64,000 nucleotides of DNA from Hyunsoonleella aquatilis (GTDB lineage: Bacteria; Bacteroidota; Bacteroidia; Flavobacteriales; Flavobacteriaceae). A program made the translations under genes and the position numbers. The DNA is taken from positions 1-64,000 of the forward strand of contig NZ_JACNMF010000001.1 in NCBI RefSeq assembly GCF_014270105.1, in the 5' to 3' direction. A model generated the notes under the pieces. That model saw only the letters and a program-made list of their open reading frames with translations. It ran no database searches and was not told where the DNA came from. Below, one piece after another: positions 8,037 to 17,211 of the stretch. How positions within the stretch are numbered: the stretch's first letter is position 1; every line of letters starts with the position of its first letter.

Positions 8037-8920
8037 TTTGTCACCGCCGGTTTTGATTCCATTAATTCACAACGCGTACCATCGAGATCGTGCACATTAC
8101 AAACCCAGCGGTTGTTACGGGCAATCAATGGCTCATAGCGTTCAAGATCGGGCAAGGCATTAAATAACAGATCGCGATGCGCCTTTTGAATATCATCAGT
8201 CAAAAGGCACATATGGTGCATTGTTCCCATTTGCCTTCGATTTAGTTTCATATCGTTAATGAGAATATACTCAATGTAGTCGCCTCTATCTCCCGGTAAC
8301 TGCATATTCACCCAAGCATCTGGACCACCATCCTTACGCGATCCACGCCAAATCTCCTGAAAGCCCAAAGCGTCTCGATACAATTTGTTGGCCGCCTCTT
8401 CGTCTGCAATGGTGATGCCCACATGAAGCAAACGGTCAGAAACCCGCCTGGACCCTAGATGCTTGCCTCGTGCTAGTGTTTGTTTAGAATCGGAAGTGTA
8501 TTCCACAAAAATCAGGTTATGTCCGTTCGGATCCACAAGAACACTCGACAAGGTGCCATCGGATTTTTTTTCCACGGGTGCTGGATCGAGTCCTCTTTCT
8601 CGGAGCAATGCGACAGTAGTTTTTATGTCTGATACCTGAAATGCCACTTCCACTAACCGATTGTTATCCGTCCCCTCAGGCTTTGAGACTAACTTCACAA
8701 ACTGGTTGTCGTTGATTTTTAAGTACCAGGCCTCTCGATCTTCATACGCCGCAAAGGCGAATTCAAATCCATAGAAAGCCGTATAGAAGGCACGCGATTG
8801 CTCTAAGCTTGAGACCTGAAACCCCACATGGGCTATTCCAAGAATGGGAAGTACTTTTTCAGTTTTCTTTCCCATGGATAGGCAAGATAACAGTAGAGTT
8901 AAAAGGAGTACTTTCTTCAT
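8033..8920 (-). CDS. Two-domain VOC-family protein, copy 2 (putative lipoprotein)
   Basis: 295 residues, alignable end to end with the protein at 1367-2254. Two VOC domains: about 27-140 (LGIAHVGFQVSSLEQSRAFY to HNLIFVEY) and 160-290 (LLHVGITIADEEA to DLDGTRCELMES). The leader MKKVLLLTLLLSCLSMG has a Cys in a lipobox-like position, suggesting an envelope location beside the exported lyase encoded downstream. Translational overlap with that lyase implies a shared task, perhaps acting on an unsaturated uronate product, but this is inference only. Confidence 0.75.
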   Translation of the reverse strand: MKKVLLLTLLLSCLSMGKKTEKVLPILGIAHVGFQVSSLEQSRAFYTAFYGFEFAFAAYEDREAWYLKINDNQFVKLVSKPEGTDNNRLVEVAFQVSDIKTTVALLRERGLDPAPVEKKSDGTLSSVLVDPNGHNLIFVEYTSDSKQTLARGKHLGSRRVSDRLLHVGITIADEEAANKLYRDALGFQEIWRGSRKDGGPDAWVNMQLPGDRGDYIEYILINDMKLNRRQMGTMHHMCLLTDDIQKAHRDLLFNALPDLERYEPLIARNNRWVCNVHDLDGTRCELMESKPAVTK

Positions 8921-9232
8921 ATGCTTTTTCGTTTACATTGAAATTGAAAATTTACATGATTACGTTAAGATACTAAATATTATTAGATATGCAGTAAAGA
9001 TTCAATGATTTGCATCCGCTTCCCTCTTTTTAGGGAATCTTCATAAAAGAGAAGATGAAAGCGGCTATTGTAGATCGTGCTTATGACAGGGCAATTGTTG
9101 CCAACACCTGTGTAATCGTAGCTTTGTGCCATACAGCTTCTGTCGTATCCTTTAACCCTGCAATGCAGAATTTTTCAACAAAATGCAAAATGGGACTCGT
9201 AACGACTTTAGGTTAACTTCAAAATAAGCTTA
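8921..9232. other. Intergenic region between VOC copy 2 and asnS
   Basis: The left third is homologous to the upstream region of the other VOC gene (conserved dyad near 8971-8995). On plus, 9055-9216 is a 53-codon open frame beginning MKAAIVDRAYDRAIVANT; it has no promoter or relatives I recognise and could be a worn fragment of a transposase, since DRAYD is reminiscent of IS5-type enzymes. I do not call it a gene. Confidence 0.35.
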
Positions 9233-10666
9233 CTAAAACTCCGCATTTTGAGGCGTCCTCGGATAAGGAATCACGTCCCTAATATTGCCCATTCCGGTAA
9301 CAAACATTACTAAACGCTCAAAACCAAGCCCAAAACCGGAGTGTACTGCCGTACCGTATTTGCGCAAATCCAAATACCACCACAGCTCTTCTTCGGGGAT
9401 ATCCAATGCGGCCATTTTTTCTTTTAGCACTTCCAAGCGTTCTTCCCGTTGGGAGCCGCCGACGATTTCGCCAATTCCAGGGAATAGTATATCCATTGCG
9501 CGAACGGTTTTGCCATCATCATTTAAGCGCATATAAAAGGCTTTGATATTGGCAGGATAATCAAAAAGGATAACAGGGCATTTGAAGTGTTTTTCTACCA
9601 AAAAACGCTCGTGTTCACTTTGCAGATCGATACCCCATTCCTCAATCGGGAACTTGAATTTTTTCTTTTTATTAGGTTTGCAGTTGCGCAAAATATCAAT
9701 GGCTTCGGTATAGCTAACTCGCTTAAAATTATTGTCAATGACAAACCTTAATTTTTCAATTAGTGCCATATCGCTACGTTCCGCCTGGGGTTTTGTTTTT
9801 TCCTCATTTAAAAGGCGTTGCTCCAGAAAATCCAAATCGTCACGATTGTGTTCCAAAACATAGTTCAGCACATATTTCATAAAATCCTCGGCCAAATCCA
9901 TGTTGCCCGGTAAATCCATAAAAGCCACTTCGGGCTCAATCATCCAAAATTCAGATAAATGGCGGGAGGTATTGGAGTTTTCAGCTCGAAATGTGGGGCC
10001 AAAGGTATACACTTTTCCCAAAGACATGGCATAAGTTTCGGCCTCCAATTGTCCCGAAACGGTCAAATTGGTTTCCTTTCCGAAGAAATCCTTGGAGTAG
10101 TCCACCTTGCCATTGCCGTTTATCGGTGGGTTTTTAGCATCTAGTTTCGTCACTTTAAACATTTCGCCTGCTCCTTCGGCATCACTGCCTGTGATAATCG
10201 GGGTGTGCATGTAGTAAAACCCATGGTCGTTAAAATATTTATGAATGGCGTAGGACAGCGCAGAACGCAATCGCATCACGGCACTGAACGTATTGGTGCG
10301 CGTCCTTAAATGGGCATGTTCGCGCAAAAATTCGAAGGAATGTTTTTTGGGTTGAATAGGATAGGCTTCTGGGTCGGAATCGCCCAAAACTTCCAACTCG
10401 CTCACTATAATTTCTACGGCCTGTCCTTTGCCTTGGCTTTCTACCAATTCACCCTTAATGTGCAGTGCGGCCCCAGTGGTAATGCGTTTTAAAACAGCCT
10501 CTTCCATGTTTTCAAAATCAACTACGCATTGGATATTATTCAAAGTAGAGCCATCGTTTAAAGCTATAAATCGATTCGCCCTAAAGGTTCTAACCCAGCC
10601 TTTTACTTCTACTTCTGGTAGCTTATTTTCTTGTTTTAATAACTGAGAGACAGAATATAACTGCAT
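9233..10666 (-). CDS. asnS: Asparagine--tRNA ligase
   Basis: 477 residues, the normal length. An N-terminal OB-fold anticodon-binding domain (VEVKGWVRTFRANRFIALND) precedes a class II catalytic core. Motif 2 lies around YTFGPTFRAENSNTSRHLSEFWMIEPE and motif 3 in HSGFGLGFERLVMFVTGMGN. The C-terminus IRDVIPYPRTPQNAEF is typical of AsnRS. It charges tRNA-Asn with asparagine in the cytoplasm; a tRNA-Asn gene lies at 48369-48442. It is transcribed alone or after the transporter upstream on the same strand, 116 bases away. Confidence 0.95.
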   Translation of the reverse strand: MQLYSVSQLLKQENKLPEVEVKGWVRTFRANRFIALNDGSTLNNIQCVVDFENMEEAVLKRITTGAALHIKGELVESQGKGQAVEIIVSELEVLGDSDPEAYPIQPKKHSFEFLREHAHLRTRTNTFSAVMRLRSALSYAIHKYFNDHGFYYMHTPIITGSDAEGAGEMFKVTKLDAKNPPINGNGKVDYSKDFFGKETNLTVSGQLEAETYAMSLGKVYTFGPTFRAENSNTSRHLSEFWMIEPEVAFMDLPGNMDLAEDFMKYVLNYVLEHNRDDLDFLEQRLLNEEKTKPQAERSDMALIEKLRFVIDNNFKRVSYTEAIDILRNCKPNKKKKFKFPIEEWGIDLQSEHERFLVEKHFKCPVILFDYPANIKAFYMRLNDDGKTVRAMDILFPGIGEIVGGSQREERLEVLKEKMAALDIPEEELWWYLDLRKYGTAVHSGFGLGFERLVMFVTGMGNIRDVIPYPRTPQNAEF

Positions 10667-10782
10667 ACTTAAGGGTTTTGAACAGTAAATATAATGGTTT
10701 CAAACTTGAAAAATCAAATTCTAAAATCTAAAAATCAGATAAAATTTGGGTTAATTATTTAAAATCAGGTTTTAAAGTGTAA

Positions 10783-13194
10783 TTAGGCTTCATTTACAGC
10801 AGCTTCCTCCTCCTTGTCATCTTCCTCAGGAATAATATTGATAGGCGGTTTTCTTAACACTTCCTTGTTGGCTATGCTTCGTTCTAAGGATAATAATAGC
10901 GAAGGCAATAGCAATAAATTGGACAGCATGGCGAACAATAGTGTTGCTGAAACCAAAGCTCCCAAAGCTACGGTACCCCCAAAACTGGAAATGGTAAATA
11001 CCGAAAACCCAAAAAACAGGACGATAGAAGTATAAAACATACTGACCCCGGTTTCACGGAGTGCACCGTAAACGGACGGTTTAATTTTCCATTTGTTGGC
11101 TTGGAGTTCCTGACGGTATTTGGCCAAAAAGTGAATGGTATCGTCCACCGAAATACCGAAGGCAATACTAAACACCAAAATGGTAGACGGTTTTATAGGG
11201 ACGCCAATGTAGCCCATTAAGCCTGCGGTAACCAAAAGAGGCAACAGGTTAGGGATTAACGATACAATAATCATTCTCCCCGAGCGGAACATATAGGCCA
11301 TGAACAATGAAATCAACAAAATGGCCAAAGACAAGGATATGGCTAGATTTTTAATCAAATATTTTGTCCCTTTTTGGAATACGAGGGCCTTTCCGGTTAG
11401 GGATACATCATATTGTTCCGTTGGAAAAACCTTGTCGATTTTTTCTTGGAGGTTTTCTTGGATACGCTCCATTTTATCGGTACCGATATCCTTCATAAAG
11501 GTGGTAATGCGGGCATATTGTCCCGTGCTATCCACAAAATTTTTCAGTAAGTCTACATCCGAAGATGAGTTTTTGGCATAAGATAGAATAAAACTGTTTT
11601 CCTGTGAGGTGGGAAGCTGGTAATATTTAGGGTTGCCATTGTAATAGGCCTGTTTTGAATATTTTACCAGCCCAACTACCGAAATGGGTTTTGAAAGTTC
11701 GGGGGTTTCCTCAATATAAGTTTCAATCTGATCCATTCGCTTTAAGGTGGACAGTTTCATCACACCTTTTTTACGCTTGGTGTCTACCATAATTTCAACC
11801 GGCAAAATACCGTCAAATTCCTCTTCAAAAAACCGGATATCATTTACAAATTGCGATTCTTGAGGCATATCTTCAATCAAACTCCCCGAAATCTTAATTT
11901 GATACATGCCAATCATACTCACAATCACCAGCAAAAAAGATATGGCATAAATGGCAATGCGGCGTTGCCTTACCATCCGTTCCATCCAGTCTACAAATCC
12001 GCCTATCCAACGCTTGTTTAAATGTTCCAAATGGCGGTCCTTCGGGAATGGAAGAAAGGTATAAATGATTGGAATAATTAGAAGGCAAAGAATAAATATG
12101 GCCAGAATACTCAAGGAGGCAACAATACCGAATTCTTTTAAAAGGGTACTTTCCGTCAGAATAAAAGTTGCAAAACCCGATGCAGTAGTAACATTGGTCA
12201 TCAAGGTGGCATTACCGATTTTGGTAATAACCCGTTGCAAGGATTTAACTTTATTCCCATGCAATTTCACCTCATGTTGATATTTGTTAATAAGGAAAAT
12301 ACAGTTTGGTATGCCAATAACGATGATCAAAGGTGGAATAAGTGCCGTTAATACGGTGATTTCATATTTGAGCAAACCGATAATGCCCAAGGTCCACATA
12401 ACCCCAATGCATACCACGATAAGTGAGATAAAAGTGGCCCGAAACGACCTGAAAAAGAAAAAGAAGATCAATGAGGTGACTAACATGGCGGCCAAGACAA
12501 ATTTGCCGATTTCGCCAATAATGTTTTCTGCATTTTTGGTGCGGATATATGGCATACCTGAAACGCGAACGTCCAGTCCGTAATCCTTTTCAAAAGCCTC
12601 TATTTTTGGTTCTAAAATATTGAGCACGAACTCCTTTCTAGTGGAAGTGTTTACTAGTGATTTCTCAAAATATAGAGCGGTACGAATCGTTTTGGTTTCG
12701 CTATTAAACAGAAAATTATCGTAAAAAGGGTACTTGTTGAATAGCTCGTTTTGCAAGGTCTCAATTTGCGCAACACTTGTTATCGAGTCCTTGATAAATG
12801 GCTCTAAAACGAAGCGTTCTTCTTCAGAATTTTTTACTAGCTTTTGAAGATCTTTTATTGAAATAACGGCTTCAATGGCATCATAGCTTTTAAATTCCCC
12901 ACAAAACCTGTTCCAGGCATTGAGGAGTTTTACATCAAATACGGCCGTATCTTTCACGCCGATGACGATCAAATTGCCTTCTTCTCCGAAGGTGTCCAAA
13001 AAGTTGCTGTAGCTGATGTTGGCTTCGTGGTGGTCGGGAAGCAGGTTCGCCTCGGTATTGCTAAAACGCATATTGTCCCATTGGGTGCTGAACAGATAGG
13101 TTGCAATGATAATCCCAACAAGAATCACTATTTTATTCCGAAGAATAATCCTAGCGGTCAGGTCCCAAAAGTCTTTTGTCAATAATTTAAACAT
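10783..13194 (-). CDS. RND-superfamily (MMPL-type) inner-membrane transporter
   Basis: 803 residues in two homologous halves, each a single membrane helix, a large periplasmic loop and a five-helix bundle. The second half keeps the proton-relay style motif AFGISVDDTIHFLAKY, whereas the corresponding first-half segment VIGIPNCIFLINKYQ has Asn in place of the acidic residue. The C-terminal tail is acidic (EEDDKEEEAA). MMPL proteins usually move lipids or hydrophobic molecules outward using the proton gradient. No membrane-fusion protein or outer-membrane channel gene is adjacent, which also favours the MMPL type over tripartite efflux. Substrate unknown. Confidence 0.85.
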   Translation of the reverse strand: MFKLLTKDFWDLTARIILRNKIVILVGIIIATYLFSTQWDNMRFSNTEANLLPDHHEANISYSNFLDTFGEEGNLIVIGVKDTAVFDVKLLNAWNRFCGEFKSYDAIEAVISIKDLQKLVKNSEEERFVLEPFIKDSITSVAQIETLQNELFNKYPFYDNFLFNSETKTIRTALYFEKSLVNTSTRKEFVLNILEPKIEAFEKDYGLDVRVSGMPYIRTKNAENIIGEIGKFVLAAMLVTSLIFFFFFRSFRATFISLIVVCIGVMWTLGIIGLLKYEITVLTALIPPLIIVIGIPNCIFLINKYQHEVKLHGNKVKSLQRVITKIGNATLMTNVTTASGFATFILTESTLLKEFGIVASLSILAIFILCLLIIPIIYTFLPFPKDRHLEHLNKRWIGGFVDWMERMVRQRRIAIYAISFLLVIVSMIGMYQIKISGSLIEDMPQESQFVNDIRFFEEEFDGILPVEIMVDTKRKKGVMKLSTLKRMDQIETYIEETPELSKPISVVGLVKYSKQAYYNGNPKYYQLPTSQENSFILSYAKNSSSDVDLLKNFVDSTGQYARITTFMKDIGTDKMERIQENLQEKIDKVFPTEQYDVSLTGKALVFQKGTKYLIKNLAISLSLAILLISLFMAYMFRSGRMIIVSLIPNLLPLLVTAGLMGYIGVPIKPSTILVFSIAFGISVDDTIHFLAKYRQELQANKWKIKPSVYGALRETGVSMFYTSIVLFFGFSVFTISSFGGTVALGALVSATLLFAMLSNLLLLPSLLLSLERSIANKEVLRKPPINIIPEEDDKEEEAAVNEA

Positions 13195-13254
13195 GCGTTT
13201 TTATAACGATGGGCAAAGGTAGAAAAAACAATGTAGTAAGTGTGGTTAAAACCC

Positions 13255-14526
13255 CTATAATGTTAAGTTAAAAGTGAATTTAAAGGCCACATTATCAGCA
13301 ATAGACGGGAGGTGATAAGCCCCGTAACGATAAGTAAAGCTCAAACCAAAACCAAAGAGCAATTTGTTCAGTTCAAACCCTGATTCCGTATAGCCTTTTT
13401 TTAGTGAACCGAAGGTGACATTTTGATGACGTTCCGGATTTTTCATGTCTCCAATAGCGTAGCGAGTGATCAATACCAGTTGGGGCTTGTAACGTTGCGA
13501 AATATTGAAGGGTTTTAAATAATGTTTAAGCTGCGCGGTGGTGAATTTGTCCGAAAAAAACTCGTTAAAGTACATGGTTTCAAAACTGGTCAGTCCTGCT
13601 ACCGAAAAACGTTGCATCACTGTTTCCTTGTTGATATTGTTAGGATAAGCGTGATATAGATGAGTAAGAGGTGTATTTCCCCTTGCAATGCCCGACACGA
13701 AAGTGAATTCCGAAATATTTTCATTTTTATGTTCAATGCGATGAATGGTTTTGAGGTCTAATTTGACAAAATTGAAATCGCCATCAAATACGCCCTTATA
13801 ACTTTTTGTCAACTGCATTGTGAATTTTGGAAAGCCTTCTTTCATTTCGGGCAGCATATCTTCAGTGTCCTTAAATTTATTGAAAGGACTCCAGGCCAAT
13901 GATACGGTGGCGGTACTAAGATTAAATTTACTCCATGTATCCCCATCTAAGGCGTACTGATAGCTGTAAGTCGGTTCTACATTACTAATAGCAAACTGTA
14001 GCCCAGAAGATAATTTGGGGTGCAATTGGTGTTCCAAAGAAATCGCATGTGTGATATGTTTATGGAACAAATCGATATTCAACAAACGGGGTTCAAAAAA
14101 CTGGAAAAACCTTGTGTCAGTTAAAAACTTTGAACTACCCGTTTCCTGAAGATCGTCGGTATAGGAATAGTTCAGCCATGTGTTGGTTTGGGGTGCAAGT
14201 CGTACCCCGCCACCTACACTATATTTAAAACGTTGGTCGGCAAACCCATAAACCAGATAGGAATTGATTCGGAATTTATTTGAGAAATTTTCATTGGTAA
14301 TGCCTCCTAATCCAGTTCGCAAACCCTCATACTGATTGTATTTTACGAGGTATCGAAGGTCAAAATCAAAATATTTTGTGTGGAGATACCCGTTGCCCAA
14401 TTGTTTTAACAAGAAATCCTTGTTAGTAGAATCTTTTTGGGTTTCAAATGGATGTTCAGTCGAATTTTGTGCTTGTACCAGATAACTAAGGCAAAGACAT
14501 AGAAGGAAAGCACAAAATTTTAGCAT
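13255..14526 (-). CDS. Outer-membrane beta-barrel protein, DUF5686-like
   Basis: 423 residues with a signal peptide (MLKFCAFLLCLCLSYLVQAQ). The rest alternates polar and aromatic residues in amphipathic strands and ends in FKFTFNLTL, as outer-membrane barrels do. Segments such as EGLRTGLGGITNENFSNKFR resemble the barrel part of the DUF5686 surface proteins, but the carboxypeptidase-like N-terminal domain of that family is absent. It lies between frr and the RND transporter on the same strand; a strong terminator after frr separates it from that gene. Confidence 0.65.
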   Translation of the reverse strand: MLKFCAFLLCLCLSYLVQAQNSTEHPFETQKDSTNKDFLLKQLGNGYLHTKYFDFDLRYLVKYNQYEGLRTGLGGITNENFSNKFRINSYLVYGFADQRFKYSVGGGVRLAPQTNTWLNYSYTDDLQETGSSKFLTDTRFFQFFEPRLLNIDLFHKHITHAISLEHQLHPKLSSGLQFAISNVEPTYSYQYALDGDTWSKFNLSTATVSLAWSPFNKFKDTEDMLPEMKEGFPKFTMQLTKSYKGVFDGDFNFVKLDLKTIHRIEHKNENISEFTFVSGIARGNTPLTHLYHAYPNNINKETVMQRFSVAGLTSFETMYFNEFFSDKFTTAQLKHYLKPFNISQRYKPQLVLITRYAIGDMKNPERHQNVTFGSLKKGYTESGFELNKLLFGFGLSFTYRYGAYHLPSIADNVAFKFTFNLTL

Positions 14527-14550
14527 TAGTTAGTAAACGAAAACTGGGTT

Positions 14551-14581
14551 TTAAGAAAAAAAGCGACTTTTCCGTCGCTTC
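14551..14581 (-). terminator. Rho-independent terminator after frr
   Basis: AAGCGAC (14561-14567) pairs with GTCGCTT (14574-14580). On the minus strand the stem is followed by a run of T, three bases beyond the frr stop codon. Confidence 0.8.
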
Positions 14582-14583
14582 CT

Positions 14584-15141
14584 TTATACCGTCATTATTT
14601 CTTTTTCTTTATTTTCAAAGATATCATCTATTTTCTTAACGTAGGTATCGGTCATTTCTTGTATGTCAATTTCGGCATTCTTTTGAAGATCTTCCGAAAC
14701 ATCATCCAGCTTTTTGATATCGTTATTGGCATCTTTTCTAGCATTTCTAACGCCAATCTTAGCATCCTCTGCTTCGGCCTTGGCTTGTTTTGCAAGGGTT
14801 TTTCTGCGTTCCTCGGTTAACGGTGGCACATTGATGATTATGCTTTCACCATTGTTCATTGGGTTAAAACCTAGATTAGCAATCATGATGCCACGCTCAA
14901 TTTCTTGTAGCATACTTTTTTCCCAAGGTTGCACGGTGATTGTCCTTCCGTCCGGGGTATTCACATTGGCTACTTGATTCAAAGGCGTTTGAGAGCCATA
15001 ATAGTCCACCATTACACTTCCCAGCATGGCTGGGCTTGCTTTGCCCGCCCTGATGTTGACCAACTGCTTTTCCAGGTGCTTCATAGCGGAATCCATGGCC
15101 TCCTTGGCGGAATCTATTATAAATTGTATGTCTTCGTTCAT
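14584..15141 (-). CDS. frr: Ribosome recycling factor
   Basis: 185 residues, the standard length. It has the conserved opening helices (DSAMKHLEKQLVNIRAGKAS) and the hinge segment NTPDGRTITVQPWEKSMLQEIE. C-terminal helices carry NARKDANNDIKKL. It splits post-termination ribosomes together with EF-G. It follows pyrH by 169 bases containing two dispersed palindromes; pyrH-frr is a widely conserved pair. Confidence 0.95.
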   Translation of the reverse strand: MNEDIQFIIDSAKEAMDSAMKHLEKQLVNIRAGKASPAMLGSVMVDYYGSQTPLNQVANVNTPDGRTITVQPWEKSMLQEIERGIMIANLGFNPMNNGESIIINVPPLTEERRKTLAKQAKAEAEDAKIGVRNARKDANNDIKKLDDVSEDLQKNAEIDIQEMTDTYVKKIDDIFENKEKEIMTV

Positions 15142-15165
15142 CTTTTAAAAATTTAATTATCAATA

Positions 15166-15180
15166 CTTCGACTGCGCTCA
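15166..15180. repeat. Dispersed repeat CTTCGACTGCGCTCA
   Basis: Same core as the repeats at 23196-23220 and inside bioF at 27732-27756. Lies in the pyrH-frr gap. Confidence 0.6.
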
Positions 15181-15236
15181 GTAACAAAAGATTCAAAAAT
15201 TAAGCCAAAATAAAACATTTTTATTTTAGATTCCTG

Positions 15237-15254
15237 TCCCGATAGCTATCGGGA
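15237..15254. repeat. Perfect palindrome TCCCGATAGCTATCGGGA
   Basis: An 18-base perfect palindrome in the pyrH-frr gap. The same palindrome, extended to 20 bases, occurs at 33891-33910, and a degenerate relative at 30346-30378. Confidence 0.7.
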
Positions 15255-15310
15255 TCACGTGAATGACAGATTTAAAGGAATTCGCCACTAAGCGACAAGA
15301 CACTTTTCAA

Positions 15311-16018
15311 TTAGATATTGACCACAGTCCCGATGCTTTCCCCGGAAACCACTTTAAGTAGGTTTCCTTTTTTGTTCATGTCAAACACGATTATAGGTAA
15401 TTCATTCTCTTGGCTCAGTGTAAATGCTGTGGTATCCATAACTTTTAACCCTCGCTTTAATACATCTTCAAATGATATCGTATTGAACTTTGTGGCTGAA
15501 CTGTCCTTTTCAGGGTCGGTATTATAAATACCATCTACCCGCGTACCTTTTAAAATCACATCTGCCTCTATCTCAATGGCCCGTAATACAGCAGCGGAAT
15601 CTGTTGTAAAATAAGGATTTCCCGTGCCACCACCAAAAATTACCACACGTCCTTTTTCCAGATGGCGCATTGCTTTTCTACGTATAAAAGGCTCAGCCAC
15701 CTCATTAATTTTAATTGCTGTTTGTAACCGCGTAGGGACCCCAGCATTCTCAAGCGCACTTTGCAACGCTAAACCATTAATGACGGTAGCTAGCATGCCC
15801 ATATGGTCGCCTTGAACTCGGTCCATGCCATTGCTAGCTCCGGCCACACCACGGAAAATATTACCACCTCCAATAACAATGGCGACTTCAACACCTTTGT
15901 CAGTTATCGTTTTGATGTCATTGGCGTATTCCGCCAAGCGGTCAGGATCGATGCCGTATTGGCGTTTTCCCATTAAGGCTTCGCCTGATAGTTTAAGGAG
16001 TATTCTTTTGTATTTCAT
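15311..16018 (-). CDS. pyrH: UMP kinase
   Basis: 235 residues, typical of the hexameric bacterial enzyme of the amino-acid-kinase fold. It opens [15 protein letters not shown] and has the nucleotide-binding glycine-rich segments [11 protein letters not shown] and [19 protein letters not shown]. It phosphorylates UMP to UDP in pyrimidine nucleotide synthesis. It lies between tsf (separated by a terminator at 16095-16130) and frr on the same strand, the usual order. Confidence 0.95.
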   Translation of the reverse strand: MKYKRILLKLSGEALMGKRQYGIDPDRLAEYANDIKTITDKGVEVAIVIGGGNIFRGVAGASNGMDRVQGDHMGMLATVINGLALQSALENAGVPTRLQTAIKINEVAEPFIRRKAMRHLEKGRVVIFGGGTGNPYFTTDSAAVLRAIEIEADVILKGTRVDGIYNTDPEKDSSATKFNTISFEDVLKRGLKVMDTTAFTLSQENELPIIVFDMNKKGNLLKVVSGESIGTVVNI

Positions 16019-16094
16019 TAGTTGTTTCTACTGAAGTTTAGCAAAACTACATTATTTTTTTATTTCTTACACTGAATTTACTTTGGATTTAAGA

Positions 16095-16132
16095 CATAAA
16101 AAAACCACCATTTAAAAAAAACAGTGGTTTAA
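16095..16132 (-). terminator. Rho-independent terminator after tsf
   Basis: AAACCAC near 16102-16108 pairs with GTGGTTT at 16124-16130. On the minus strand the stem is followed by seven T. It lies about 25 bases beyond the tsf stop. Confidence 0.75.
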
Positions 16133-16155
16133 TTTATAATGAAACCCGTTAAGAA

Positions 16156-17130
16156 TTACCCTAGGGTTACACGTTTAAAACTAGTGATTTCGACCTCACC
16201 ATAAGAAGAAACATAAGCTTCAACAGTTTTCTTCTCGTCTTTAATGAAGTTTTGGTTTAATAAACACTGCTCTTGATCCAAGGTAGTGTTATCAGAGATG
16301 AAACGTTGCATTTTACCTGGTAAAATTCTGTCCCAGATTTGCTCAGGCTTACCTTCAGCTTTCAATTCAGCTTTTGCATCTTCTTCAGCTTGAGCAATAA
16401 CTTCAGGAGTTAATTGTAACTGAGAAATGTATTTTGGTAAATTTTTCAATGTTTTACCTAAACGTGCCAATTCTTCGTTGTCTTTTTCGATAGCAGCAAT
16501 TCTAGCTTCAGTTTCAGATGCTACATAAGCTGGGTCAAAATCTTTGTAAGATAATGTAGTTGCTCCCATAGAAGCGATTTGCATTGCTACATCTTTAGCT
16601 AGAGTTTCAACGTTATCTACAACGCTAGAAAACCCAACGATAGCTGCAATTTTATTGATATGTACGTAAGAGCCAACATAAGCGGCTTCAACTTTTTCAA
16701 AAGCCTTAATGTCCAGTTTTTCCCCAATAACACCAGTTTGCTCAACTAATTTGTCAGCAACGGTCATACCGTCAAAATCGGCAGCTAAAAACTCTTCTTT
16801 AGAAGAAGTGCCTAATGCAATCTCACCAAGTTGGCTAGCCAATGCTAAGAAGTTTTCGTTTTTACCAACAAAGTCAGTTTCACAACCTAAAACAATGGCA
16901 ACACCAACAGTATTGTCAGCGTTAACTTTTGCAACGGCTGCACCTTCAGTAGATTCTCTGTCTGCTCTCTTAGCGGCTACTTTTTGTCCTTTTTTACGAA
17001 GGATTTCAATCGCTTTATCAAAATCACCTTCAGCTTCAACTAAGGCTTTTTTGCAGTCCATCATACCTGCGCCTGTAGCTTGTCTTAATTTATTAACCTC
17101 TTGGGCTGTAATTTTTACTGTAGTACTCAT
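16156..17130 (-). CDS. tsf: Elongation factor Ts
   Basis: 324 residues; flavobacterial EF-Ts is longer than the 280 of E. coli. The N-terminal UBA-like region (QEVNKLRQATGAGMMDCKKALVE) is followed by the core motif ETDFVGKNENFLALA that contacts EF-Tu. The C-terminal extension ends SSYGEVEITSFKRVTLG. It recharges EF-Tu with GTP. It follows rpsB by 81 bases that include a terminator-like hairpin, so read-through or a separate promoter must set its level. Confidence 0.95.
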   Translation of the reverse strand: MSTTVKITAQEVNKLRQATGAGMMDCKKALVEAEGDFDKAIEILRKKGQKVAAKRADRESTEGAAVAKVNADNTVGVAIVLGCETDFVGKNENFLALASQLGEIALGTSSKEEFLAADFDGMTVADKLVEQTGVIGEKLDIKAFEKVEAAYVGSYVHINKIAAIVGFSSVVDNVETLAKDVAMQIASMGATTLSYKDFDPAYVASETEARIAAIEKDNEELARLGKTLKNLPKYISQLQLTPEVIAQAEEDAKAELKAEGKPEQIWDRILPGKMQRFISDNTTLDQEQCLLNQNFIKDEKKTVEAYVSSYGEVEITSFKRVTLG

Positions 17131-17144
17131 GATATTTTTAATTT

Positions 17145-17191
17145 AAAAAAGCCGTTTAATTTATTTCGAAGAGAAAATAACTAAACGACTT
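17145..17191 (-). terminator. Terminator or attenuator between rpsB and tsf
   Basis: On the minus strand AAGTCGTTTA (17182-17191) pairs with TAAACGGCTT (17149-17158) through ten pairs with one G-U, then TTTTTT follows. It begins about 20 bases after the rpsB stop. Confidence 0.65.
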
Positions 17192-17211
17192 CAATGTTGT
17201 ATTTGTGTTAT

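Noticed and set aside
9055-9216. 53-codon plus-strand frame starting MKAAIVDRAYDRAIVANT
   Set aside because: No promoter, no recognisable relatives, and composition like intergenic DNA; at most a worn transposase fragment, so not called as a gene.
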